A stretch of 22,993 bases of DNA from CAYJXJ01 sp964374095 (GCA_964374095.1 CAYJXJ010000062.1:1-22993), one strand, 5' to 3'; shown: positions 7,582-14,387, numbered from the stretch's first letter. The notes: generated from the letters alone by a model not told the origin. Translations and numbers: made by a program.

Positions 7582-7610
7582 AGCCCTTGGGCCTTGACAC
7601 CACACGTTTG
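7582..7610. repeat. Copy 2 of the repeat, within the lexA promoter
   Basis: This copy contains AGCCCTTGGGCCTTGACACC and continues through the left operator arm. With copy 1 at 6821-6848 it brackets the DUF433/DUF5615 pair. Confidence 0.6.
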
Positions 7611-7621
7611 TGTGGTATACT
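7594..7621 (+). promoter_or_regulatory. lexA operon promoter
   Basis: Perfect -35 TTGACA (7594-7599), 16-bp spacer and -10 TATACT (7616-7621). The predicted transcription start is at or next to the GTG start codon at 7628, and no ribosome-binding site is present, so the lexA message is probably leaderless. Confidence 0.8.
7599..7616. promoter_or_regulatory. Palindromic operator, probable LexA autoregulatory site
   Basis: ACCACAC-GTTT-GTGTGGT is a perfect inverted repeat with 7-bp arms. It fills the spacer exactly, touching the last base of the -35 and the first base of the -10, so a bound protein would block RNA polymerase. LexA normally represses its own gene, making it the obvious ligand. 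The sequence is neither the E. coli CTGT-N8-ACAG box nor the Bacillus CGAAC/GTTCG type. Confidence 0.6.
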
Positions 7622-7627
7622 AAGTAG

Positions 7628-8272
7628 GTGCCGCACCTAGCGCCTAAGCAGGCCCGCGTCCTCGACTTCATCGGCCGCGCCATCGCCGATTACGGCCGCC
7701 CCCCCACCTTCCGCGAGATCGCCCGCCGGCTGAGCCTGAGCCTCGCCACGGTCCGCGACCACGTCAAAGCCCTCAAGGCCAAGGGTGCCATCTCCGGCGA
7801 GCCGGGCAAGGCCCGCAGTCTCATTCCCGAGGGCCTGGCAGGCGCCTGGACGTCGAGCCTCCCGCTCCTGGGCCGGGTGCCGGCCGGACGGCCGTCCGAA
7901 GCGGTCGAGGATCTCGAAGGCCGGGTGTCCGTGGACCCGGCGGTGTCCAAGGGCGCCGACTACGCCCTGCGCGTCCGCGGCGACAGCATGGCCCCCGAGA
8001 TGCTCGACGGCGACCTGATCCTGGTCCGGCAGGCCCCGGAGGCCCGCGACGGGGAGCGCGTGGTGGCCCACGTGGAGGAAGGCGAGGCCACGGTCAAGGT
8101 CCTGCGCCTCAAGGGCCGCCAAGCCTGGCTCGAGCCGCTCAACCCCGCGCATAAGCCCATCCGCGCCCGGTTCAAGGTCGTGGGCAAGGTCGTGGGCCTG
8201 CTCCGGCGTTATACGGCTGGAGGGCCCGGAAGGGCCAACGTGCCGGACGCCATCAGGAGCGGCCGGCCATGA
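7628..8272 (+). CDS. lexA: LexA repressor / self-cleaving S24 protease
   Basis: 214 residues. LexA represses damage-response genes and cleaves itself when RecA filaments form on damaged DNA. The winged helix covers about residues 4-62 ('LAPKQARVLDFIGRAIADYG', 'TFREIARRLSLSLATVRDHV'). The cleavage site is Ala86-Gly87 in 'LGRVPAG', the catalytic Ser is Ser120 in 'VRGDSM', and the Lys is Lys157 in 'ATVKVL'. All are intact, so cleavage should work. The GTG start matches the usual LexA amino terminus. The residue pattern of the recognition helix (about 36-48) differs from E. coli LexA, in line with a different operator. Its stop overlaps the next start (ATGA), placing it first in a four-gene operon. 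Confidence 0.94.
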   Translation: MPHLAPKQARVLDFIGRAIADYGRPPTFREIARRLSLSLATVRDHVKALKAKGAISGEPGKARSLIPEGLAGAWTSSLPLLGRVPAGRPSEAVEDLEGRVSVDPAVSKGADYALRVRGDSMAPEMLDGDLILVRQAPEARDGERVVAHVEEGEATVKVLRLKGRQAWLEPLNPAHKPIRARFKVVGKVVGLLRRYTAGGPGRANVPDAIRSGRP

Positions 8273-8868
8273 ACCTCACGCCCTTGATTCCAACTTCGGG
8301 GAAGGGGCTCTACGTGGCCGTCGGCCCGCCCGTGCTGCCGGCCTGGGTCCTGGCCGCCCTGTGCCCCGCCCTGGCCCAGGGCCTCGAAGTGCTCTGGATC
8401 GACGCGGGCAACGCCTTCGCCGCGATCTCTCTGGCCCTCGCGGCCCGCGACATGGGCGCCGATCCCAAGCTCGTCCTCTCCCGCGTCAAGCTCGCCCGTC
8501 CCTTCACGGCCTTTCAGCTCGAGGCCATGGTCTGCGGCAAACTGCCTGCCGCGGTAGCGGCAGGTGCCGGCGCCGATCAGGGATTGCGTTCGGCGTCGGC
8601 GCCGGCGGCGCGGCCCCCGCTCGTGGTGCTCTCCGATCCTTTGGCCCTGTTCTCGGACTCCGAGCTTTCTCCTCCCCCCCGCGAGGCCCGCCCGGTTTTT
8701 AACCGCGTCCTGGCCGGTCTCACGCGCCTTCAAACATCGCTGCTGGCCCTGGCGATCCCGCGCCGCATGCCCGCGGGCTGCGCCGACCTGCCGGGACGCC
8801 TGGAACGAGCGGCCAAGGCCGTGACGCGGCTCGATGCCGCCGAAGACGGACGGCTTTTGCTCAAATAA
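8269..8868 (+). CDS. RecA/Rad51-fold protein lacking a P-loop, ImuA-like
   Basis: 199 residues. The order of segments follows the RecA/RadA core: 'LYVAVGPPVLPAW' where the Walker A strand and loop should be, 'LEVLWIDAGNAF' (about 39-50, compare Rad51 '.IDTEN.F'), 'VKLARPFTAFQLEAMV' (about 73-88), and 'PLVVLSDPLALF' (about 118-129) as the Walker B-like strand. Gly-Lys-Thr/Ser is absent, so ATP hydrolysis is unlikely. ImuA/SulA-like RecA homologues in mutagenesis cassettes are also reduced, and RecA-fold proteins sit beside PolB2-type polymerases as far as I recall. A structural or RecA-binding partner of the polymerase is my inference. It overlaps lexA by 4 nt. Confidence 0.65.
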   Translation: MNLTPLIPTSGKGLYVAVGPPVLPAWVLAALCPALAQGLEVLWIDAGNAFAAISLALAARDMGADPKLVLSRVKLARPFTAFQLEAMVCGKLPAAVAAGAGADQGLRSASAPAARPPLVVLSDPLALFSDSELSPPPREARPVFNRVLAGLTRLQTSLLALAIPRRMPAGCADLPGRLERAAKAVTRLDAAEDGRLLLK

Positions 8869-8870
8869 CC

Positions 8871-9218
8871 ATGGGCCGAACGCTCGCCACCATCATCCAG
8901 ACCATCGAGCTCGAGCGCGAGGCTTGGAAGCTTTTCCGCCGGGCCCTGCGCCGCGAGGACCAGGAGGCCTTCGACGCGATCTGGCGCTACGCCCGCCGGC
9001 ACTCGGCGCCCGCCTCCATGGCCAGCCGCGCCGTGCCCCTGGAGGCGGTGCTCATGTCCATGCTCGTGGGCCTGGCGCGCCGGATCATCGAGCTGGAGCG
9101 TCAGAGCGGAGGCCCGGCGGAACAACCGACCCAGACGGGAGATCAACTGTACGCGCGTACAGTTGATCCTACGCCTTTGCGGCGAGAACCCCATGAACCT
9201 GGAGGCCTGGCTCTTTGA
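8871..9218 (+). CDS. Small helical protein of the polymerase operon
   Basis: 115 residues, no family recognised. Residues 1-85 look almost wholly helical and strongly charged ('IELEREAWKLFRRALRREDQ', 'ARRIIELERQ'), and the last 30 are Pro/Gly-rich and probably disordered. It starts 2 nt after the RecA-fold gene and runs 26 nt into the polymerase gene. The 28-bp palindrome at 9141-9168 lies in its C-terminal coding part. Place and size suggest a subunit or adaptor in the same complex, much as small partners accompany other translesion polymerases; this is inference. Confidence 0.65.
   Translation: MGRTLATIIQTIELEREAWKLFRRALRREDQEAFDAIWRYARRHSAPASMASRAVPLEAVLMSMLVGLARRIIELERQSGGPAEQPTQTGDQLYARTVDPTPLRREPHEPGGLAL
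9141..9168. promoter_or_regulatory. Perfect 28-bp palindrome with an SOS-box-like core
   Basis: The left arm GATCAACTGTACGC is followed directly by its exact reverse complement. The centre reads CTGT-ACGCGCGT-ACAG, the spacing of the gammaproteobacterial LexA box. It lies 24 nt before the polymerase ATG and covers the alternative TTG start (9163). It could be a protein-binding site for a second, internal promoter, or an RNA hairpin controlling polymerase translation. No run of T follows, so it is not a classical terminator. Confidence 0.6.
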
Positions 9219-11349
9219 CGCCACCCCGGACCCGGAGGGCATGCGGGTCTGGGTTCTGGACCGGCAAGGCTGTCCCCATTCCTTCCTAGACCCCTGGCGC
9301 CCCTGCTTCTTCCTGGAAGGCGACAGGACGCAAATCCGCAAGGCGGGAGAGCTTTTCCGCCGCGCGCCATGGCCGGTCACCGCGGAATGGACGCACCGGA
9401 ACGAATTGTTCAGCGGCGAGACCCGCGCCGTCCTGCAGGTGCGTGTTGAACCGACGGCTTATCAAAAACTAATCGCCCGCTTGCGCGGGCTCAGGCTTTA
9501 CAACGCCGACATCCACCTGGTCCAGGCCTGGCACTACGAGCGCGGGCATTTCCCGACCGCGCTCTGCCGCTTCGACGTGAAAGACGGCCGCCTCCAGGCC
9601 TGGGAGTTGGCCGACGATCCCTGGGCCCTGGACTATGAACTGCCGCCGCTGCGCAGCGCCCATCTGGCCCTCGCGGGCTCCGAGATCGCGGGCGCCTTGG
9701 ACCCCGCTCACGCGCCCCGGGGCGGGCTGTTGCTCTCCTGCGAGGACGGGACCCGCGAGCTGCTCGGGTCCTCGCAGGAGCAGTTGGAGTCTTTGGCTCG
9801 TTGTCTCAAGGACTTGGACCCGGACGTGCTCACGACCGACTGGGGAGACAGCTACCTCATCCCGCAGCTCCTAAGGCTGGCCGAAAAAGTCGGCCGGCCT
9901 CTGCCGTTTTCCCGCGACCCGGAGCGCGGCGTCGCGGGCAAGAGCTCGCGCAGCTTCAACACCTACGGCCGCACGGTCTATCAGTCCGGCGCCCGCACCT
10001 TCTTCGGACGCTGGCACCTGGACCTCAAGAACTCCTTTACCCTGAAAGAAAGCGGGCTCGACGGCCTCCTGGAGGTCGCGCGCATCGCCAAGATCCCGGT
10101 CCAGCGCTGCGCCCGCGCCACCATCGGGACCTCGCTCTCCTCCATGCAGCTCGACCAGGCGTGGCGGGACGGCGTGCTGGTGCCCTTGGACAAGCAGCAG
10201 ACCGAGGACTTCCGGCCCGCGGATCAACTCATCGTCGCCGACAAGGGCGGCCTCTCCTACGAGCCCGAGGTGGGGTGGTTTGAGAACGTCGCGGAGTATG
10301 ACTTCGTGAGCATGTACCCGGGCCTGATGGTCAAGGAAAACATCTCGCCGGAGACGGTGAACTGCCCCTGCTGTCCGGAAAACAAAGTCCCGGAGATCGG
10401 GCATCATCTGTGCCGACGCCGCCGGGGCCTTGTGCCCAAGGTCCTCGAGCCCATCTTAAGGAAGCGCGCCCGCTACAAGGCCCTGGCAAAATCCAAGGAA
10501 GGCGACTGGCGGCGTTATAAGCAACGCGCCAACGCGCACAAGTGGATCCTCGTGTGCTGTTTCGGCTACCTGGGGTTCAAGAACGCGCGCTTCGGCAAGA
10601 TCGAAGCCCACGAATGCGTGACCGCCTTCGGACGCGAGGTCCTGCTCAAGGCCAAGGACGCCGTGGAAGGGCGCGGCCTGCATGTCCTGCACGCCTTGGT
10701 GGACGCGGTATGGGTGACGTCACGCTCCGCCGTCGATTGGGAAGATCTGCGCCGGACCATCGAAAGCGAAGCCGGCTGTCCCGTGGGCCTCGAAGGGGTT
10801 TACAAATGGCTCCGCTTCTGCCCGTCCCAGGCCGATCCTCTCTCCGGCGTGCCCGGGCGCTACTTTGGAGCCTTCCAGGACGGCGAGCTCAAGATCCGCG
10901 GGCTCGCCTGCCGCCGCCGCGACACCCCCGCCCTCCTGAAGGCGCTCCAGCACGACATGCTCGCGCTCCTAGCCCAGGCCGGTGACCTGGCGGGGTGCCG
11001 CGCGCTCGTGGGGCGCCTTCAGGAGACCGTCCAGGAGTGCCGGTCCCGCCTCCTGGAGAGCCGCGTGACGGCTCCGGAGCTCGCCATCGCCTTTCATCTC
11101 TCCAAGAGCCCCGAGGAATACGTCCACGACACGGTCTCGACTCTGGCGGCCAAGCAGTTGGCGGCCGGCGGGGTGACCCTGCATCCGGGCGAGACCGTGC
11201 GCTACATCATCACCTCCGCCCGCGACAAAGTCAAGGAGTGGCGCTCCCGGCCCCTCGCGCTCTGCGAGGGGCCTATGGAGTATGATGCGAGGAAATATTT
11301 GGAGCTGCTGGAGCGTGCGGCGCAAGAAATTCTCGACGGCCTGGCCTAG
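9193..11349 (+). CDS. Divergent family B DNA polymerase (PolB2-like)
   Basis: 718 residues from the ATG; an in-frame TTG at 9163 sits inside the palindrome and is less likely. Motif A is 'DFVSMYP' (Asp370). Motif B is a variant: Lys450 then 'LVCCFGYLGF', where KxxxNSxYG is usual. Motif C is 'HALVDAVWV', keeping only the second Asp (Asp504) of the DTD pair. After it come 'GRYFG' and 'KIRGLACRRRDTP', the usual thumb-side signature. A Cys/His cluster ('CPCC...GHHLC') follows motif A. The exonuclease region is recognisable ('WHLDLKNSF...GLDGLLEVA') but acidic residues of Exo I/II seem lost ('SCED', 'WGDSYLIPQL'), so no proofreading is expected. This pattern fits the PolB2 group; an archaeal member is reported as a damage-tolerance polymerase. 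It ends convergently, sharing 4 bp with the caspase gene. Confidence 0.85.
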   Translation: MNLEAWLFDATPDPEGMRVWVLDRQGCPHSFLDPWRPCFFLEGDRTQIRKAGELFRRAPWPVTAEWTHRNELFSGETRAVLQVRVEPTAYQKLIARLRGLRLYNADIHLVQAWHYERGHFPTALCRFDVKDGRLQAWELADDPWALDYELPPLRSAHLALAGSEIAGALDPAHAPRGGLLLSCEDGTRELLGSSQEQLESLARCLKDLDPDVLTTDWGDSYLIPQLLRLAEKVGRPLPFSRDPERGVAGKSSRSFNTYGRTVYQSGARTFFGRWHLDLKNSFTLKESGLDGLLEVARIAKIPVQRCARATIGTSLSSMQLDQAWRDGVLVPLDKQQTEDFRPADQLIVADKGGLSYEPEVGWFENVAEYDFVSMYPGLMVKENISPETVNCPCCPENKVPEIGHHLCRRRRGLVPKVLEPILRKRARYKALAKSKEGDWRRYKQRANAHKWILVCCFGYLGFKNARFGKIEAHECVTAFGREVLLKAKDAVEGRGLHVLHALVDAVWVTSRSAVDWEDLRRTIESEAGCPVGLEGVYKWLRFCPSQADPLSGVPGRYFGAFQDGELKIRGLACRRRDTPALLKALQHDMLALLAQAGDLAGCRALVGRLQETVQECRSRLLESRVTAPELAIAFHLSKSPEEYVHDTVSTLAAKQLAAGGVTLHPGETVRYIITSARDKVKEWRSRPLALCEGPMEYDARKYLELLERAAQEILDGLA

Positions 11350-12749
11350 TACAACTGCAATTCGGAGTCGGCCGCGCGCAGCTGCGGCGTCTGCTCCCGG
11401 TTCTGCCGGCGGGCGGCCTTGGGCACCTCCGCGTCGAGGTAGCCCTTCATCTCGGAGAGCGTGACGTGGCCGTCCTTGTCGACGTCGGAGGCCCCCTTGA
11501 GGCCCTTGAGGAAGTAATACGTGAAGAGGCCGTGGCTCTGATCCTGCAGGCCGCCGGCGATCTGGTCGGCCGTCGAGGCGGTCAGCACCGTCATACGCCG
11601 GTCCTCGGGGATCGCGGTGTTCTTGACGTGGACAAGCGGCCGCGCGCCCTTGGCCAGCACCGACCGCCCCCCGGCGCCCGAGAAGCAGGTGTCGAGCACG
11701 ACCACGATCTCCTTGGCTTTGAGGGCGGCGAGCCGTTCGTAAAGCTTGGCCAGCGGATAGGCGGTCGAATCCAGATACGCGGGGTCGCCGTCCCAGGGGA
11801 TGATGTAGGCGCTCCCCACAACCGGGTCGGGGGCGCCGTGGCCAGAAAAATAGACCCAGAGCCGGGACTTTTCGCCGACGTTCTTGGGCAGCCACTCCTC
11901 CAGGTAGCGCGCCAGGCCCGCCCGGCTGGCCTTGGAGCCCGTGAGGAGGACGACGTTTTCCTCGGGGACGCCCAGGCGCTTGATCGCGTAGCCGCGGAAG
12001 GCGTTGGCGTCCCGCTCGCCGAATTGCGCCTCCGGGATCGATTGGTAACGCTCGATTCCCATGATGATCGCGAAATCATCCGGCCGCGGCGCGGCCTTGG
12101 CGTCGATCTCGTCGACGTCCGACTTGCGCAGTTGGACCACCGGAGCGGCCGCCGAGCTCCCGGAGGGCGCGGCCCCTCCGCCGGCCAAGTACGCCTCGCG
12201 CAAGTCGAGGATCGACTCGTCGGCCTCGAGCGCGCCGAACGCGTCGCGAAACGCCATGGCGAGCGCGGTCTGGGGGTCTTTGCCGTCGCCGCTGCCGCCA
12301 TAGCCGCGCGCCCAGAGCCGGGCCCGGTTGGAGGTGTTGACCACCGTGAGCTGAAGGCCCACCTCGGCGTGGTAGGCCTGCGACATGGGCATGGCGTTGA
12401 CGCCGGCCTGCTTGACGACGCCCCGCAGGGCCAGCGGCGAGCGGCCCTTGAGCACGCCCTTGCGCTCCAAAGCCGAAACCGTGAGGCGCTCGATGGCCTC
12501 CGCGATCTCGCCGTCGGCGGAGATGGGGATGGGGCCTTGGAAGCCCGATTGGGCGTAGCCGAGGACCCCGCGGTTGGAGCGCTCATCGATGAACCGCTCG
12601 ACCGTGACGGTGAGTTGGGGATCGCGAGGGGCGCCGTCCCGCGGCGCGGGCATCAAAGAGGCCAACGACACCGTGCGCGGCTGGGAGACCGTCATGCAGC
12701 CGGAGAGGGCCAGCGCGGCCGCCGGAGCGGCTAGGCTGATGACCCTCAC
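11346..12749 (-). CDS. Caspase-fold (peptidase C14) lipoprotein with EF-hand
   Basis: 467 residues. Residues 1-18 form a lipoprotein signal with lipobox LSGC (Cys18), so it is membrane-anchored facing the periplasm. Residues about 40-185 are a domain with alternating beta/alpha pattern, similar in style to YajG-type lipoproteins. The caspase domain spans about 224-415: 'FAIIMGIERY', His304 in 'YFSGHGAP', Cys355 in 'VVLDTCFSGAGG', and 'TASTADQIA' near 390-398. The dyad is intact. Residues 422-433 (DVDKDGHVTLSE) match the 12-residue EF-hand loop exactly, pointing to calcium control. The GTG start overlaps the stop of the preceding lipoprotein gene (GTGA). Substrate unknown; metacaspase-like Arg/Lys specificity cannot be read from sequence. 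Confidence 0.88.
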   Translation of the reverse strand: MRVISLAAPAAALALSGCMTVSQPRTVSLASLMPAPRDGAPRDPQLTVTVERFIDERSNRGVLGYAQSGFQGPIPISADGEIAEAIERLTVSALERKGVLKGRSPLALRGVVKQAGVNAMPMSQAYHAEVGLQLTVVNTSNRARLWARGYGGSGDGKDPQTALAMAFRDAFGALEADESILDLREAYLAGGGAAPSGSSAAAPVVQLRKSDVDEIDAKAAPRPDDFAIIMGIERYQSIPEAQFGERDANAFRGYAIKRLGVPEENVVLLTGSKASRAGLARYLEEWLPKNVGEKSRLWVYFSGHGAPDPVVGSAYIIPWDGDPAYLDSTAYPLAKLYERLAALKAKEIVVVLDTCFSGAGGRSVLAKGARPLVHVKNTAIPEDRRMTVLTASTADQIAGGLQDQSHGLFTYYFLKGLKGASDVDKDGHVTLSEMKGYLDAEVPKAARRQNREQTPQLRAADSELQLY

Positions 12750-13390
12750 GGCCTCCGGCCCTTGGCCAGATGCGCGTGGGCGGCCAGAACCGCTTCACGC
12801 GCCGCTTGGCTGATCAGGCGCCCGCCCTCTTCCTCGATGGAGCGGATCATGCCCTCGGCGCTGAACTCCGCCTTAACGTTGAAGCTGCGCTTGGGAAGGG
12901 TGCCCGAAGTCGAGAAGACCTCGATGTTCTTATTGTCGAGCACCGACATCTTCCAGTCCAGCCAGATGTCGCTGGTGGATCTCATCCCCGACATGAAAAT
13001 CTGCTGGTCGATGGACGTCAACGTGACTTCGACGACCGCGTCGTACTCGCCCGGGGCCGGTAGGTGGCGGAGGACGGCGGCGTAGGTAAAAGCGGCGGAG
13101 AAGGCCTCCCCGGAAAGCCGCGCGAGCTCGGTGCCCCAAGTGTTCGTTCCCCGCATCTGGTCGGTCTGATCCATGCGCCGGGCGCCGCCGGCCGCCATCG
13201 CGGGGGGCGTGTAGTAGTAGCGCGCCCCCATCGGGTCGGGCACGACGACCGCGATCCGCATCGGCACGCGCTCGGCCTCGCTGAGGCCCAACTGCGGCGT
13301 GGGTCCTTGGAAGTTGGCCTCCCGGACTTGCAGGTTGATGCAGGCGGCGGCGGAAAGGGCCACGGCAAGGGCGAAGCTGGCGTGTTTCAT
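12746..13390 (-). CDS. Lipoprotein coupled to the caspase-like protein
   Basis: 214 residues, family not recognised. The ATG at 13390 gives a lipoprotein signal (MKHASFALAVALSAAAC, Cys17); the frame is open upstream to 13765, but that stretch is antisense to the zinc-ribbon gene and lacks a signal. The mature part has a mixed alpha/beta pattern: 'MRIAVVVPDP' (about 44-53), 'YDAVVEVTLTSIDQQ', 'DIWLDWKMSVLDN' and a final amphipathic helix 'EGGRLISQAAREAVLAAHAHL'. This resembles periplasmic lipoproteins that assemble on the outer membrane. Its stop overlaps the caspase start, so the two are probably made together and may interact. No good Shine-Dalgarno; a weak -10 (TACCAT, minus strand, 13398-13403) sits 7 nt upstream. 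Confidence 0.7.
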   Translation of the reverse strand: MKHASFALAVALSAAACINLQVREANFQGPTPQLGLSEAERVPMRIAVVVPDPMGARYYYTPPAMAAGGARRMDQTDQMRGTNTWGTELARLSGEAFSAAFTYAAVLRHLPAPGEYDAVVEVTLTSIDQQIFMSGMRSTSDIWLDWKMSVLDNKNIEVFSTSGTLPKRSFNVKAEFSAEGMIRSIEEEGGRLISQAAREAVLAAHAHLAKGRRP

Positions 13391-13445
13391 CCGTACTATG
13401 GTACGAAATCGGGACACCGCCGGGCCGCTATTTCGCCGCAGGCGA

Positions 13446-13474
13446 TTGCCACGATGGCGCAATTTTTCCATACT
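13446..13474 (+). promoter_or_regulatory. Promoter of the zinc-ribbon/methyltransferase pair
   Basis: TTGCCA (13446-13451), 17-bp spacer, CATACT (13469-13474). The -10 ends 9 nt before the GTG at 13484, again with no Shine-Dalgarno sequence. Confidence 0.45.
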
Positions 13475-13483
13475 ATGCGGGCC

Positions 13484-13774
13484 GTGCCTTCCCACGATCC
13501 CGTCGCCGGCGCATCGCGTCGAAACCCGGCCGGCGAGGGTCTCGCCTGCGCGCGCTGCGGCACGCCGGTCCCTACCGGCCGCGGACAACTCTACGCCGTG
13601 CGCATCGACGCCCTCTCCGACCCGACCCCCATGGTGGTCACCGAGGAGCTCCTCGACCAGAGCTACCGGCGCAGGTTCTTCTCCCTCTGCGTGCCCTGTG
13701 ACCGGACGTGGATCGAAAACCCCTTCGGCGAGACGCGGTCCCCTTCGGGGACGGGAGGCCCCCACCCCCTGTGA
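13484..13774 (+). CDS. Small zinc-ribbon protein
   Basis: 96 residues from GTG 13484. Two CxxC pairs, Cys22/Cys25 ('CARCGTPVP') and Cys69/Cys72 ('CVPCDRTW'), spaced about 44 residues apart, form a probable zinc ribbon. The strands between them ('QLYAVRIDAL', 'MVVTEELLD') are typical beta-hairpin material. In-frame ATGs at 13454 and 13475 are alternatives, but they overlap or precede the predicted -10. Its stop overlaps the methyltransferase start (GTGA), so the pair is co-translated. Function not recognised; a metal-bound adaptor or regulator for the methyltransferase is possible. Confidence 0.68.
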   Translation: MPSHDPVAGASRRNPAGEGLACARCGTPVPTGRGQLYAVRIDALSDPTPMVVTEELLDQSYRRRFFSLCVPCDRTWIENPFGETRSPSGTGGPHPL

Positions 13775-14367
13775 GCTCGCACTGGGAGCAGGTCTACAAA
13801 ATCCTCGAGCCCCACCAGCTCCCGTGGAACGCGGGCGGGCCCGACCCCGATCTGGTGCGGCTCGTGGACGCGGCGGCGCTGCCGGTGGGCAAAGCCCTGG
13901 ACGCGGGCACCGGCCTGGGCCACGACGCGATTTTTCTCGCGCTCCGCGGGTTCTCGGTGCTGGCGGTGGACATCGCCGGCTCCGCCCTCGAGGCCGCGCG
14001 CGAGAACGCCGGGAAAGCCGGGGCCGCGGGCAAGATAGAGTTCCGCCAGGCCGACATATTCGAGCTCGACCTGCCCGCCGGAAGCCTCGCGCTGTACTAC
14101 GACCGCGGGCTCCTCCACTACTTCGCCCCCGAGGACCGCAAACGCTGCGTGGAGAGGACGCGCGGGTGGCTGGCGCCCGAGGGGCGGCTTCTGCTCAGAA
14201 CCTTCAGCGACAAGGAGCCGCCGGGCATCGGCCCGGCGCGCCTGCGCGGCAAGGAACTCGAAGAGCTCTTCGCGCCGTCTTACGAATTGCTGGAGATCAC
14301 GGAGGGCGTCTTCGCGGGGCCGGCCAAGCCCAAGTCCTGGCTCTGCCTGCTTAAGCCGCAGAACTGA
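13771..14367 (+). CDS. Class I SAM-dependent methyltransferase (TehB/thiopurine methyltransferase-like)
   Basis: 198 residues. The amino terminus 'HWEQVYKILEPHQLPWNAGG' followed by 'PDPDLVRLVD' is the W-(x)n-PW..G.PDP..V pattern of TehB/thiopurine methyltransferase-like enzymes. Motif I is 'ALDAGTGLGHDAIFLALRGF' (about 43-62), the acidic strand end is 'VLAVDIAGSAL' (Asp about 69), motif II-like 'FRQADIFELDL' follows, and motif IV is 'LYYDRGLLHYF'. These bind S-adenosylmethionine. The substrate cannot be read from sequence; small thiols or chalcogen oxyanions are usual for relatives. I chose GTG 13771 because it overlaps the preceding stop and lies downstream of GGGAGG (13753-13758); an in-frame GTG at 13708 would add 21 residues out of family. 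Confidence 0.8.
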   Translation: MSSHWEQVYKILEPHQLPWNAGGPDPDLVRLVDAAALPVGKALDAGTGLGHDAIFLALRGFSVLAVDIAGSALEAARENAGKAGAAGKIEFRQADIFELDLPAGSLALYYDRGLLHYFAPEDRKRCVERTRGWLAPEGRLLLRTFSDKEPPGIGPARLRGKELEELFAPSYELLEITEGVFAGPAKPKSWLCLLKPQN

Positions 14368-14387
14368 CGGCCGGCAACTCTACGCCC

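Noticed and set aside
11466..12734. 422-codon plus-strand frame opposite the caspase-like gene
   Set aside because: The minus strand has lipobox, His/Cys dyad and EF-hand; the plus reading is compositional shadow.
13391..13405. CGTAC-TATG-GTACG inverted repeat before the 214-residue lipoprotein as an operator
   Set aside because: Arms of only 5 bp, and it overlaps a weak -10; not strong enough to list as a site.
13391..13765. Upstream extension of the 214-residue lipoprotein
   Set aside because: It would place the lipobox signal internally and runs antisense to the zinc-ribbon gene.
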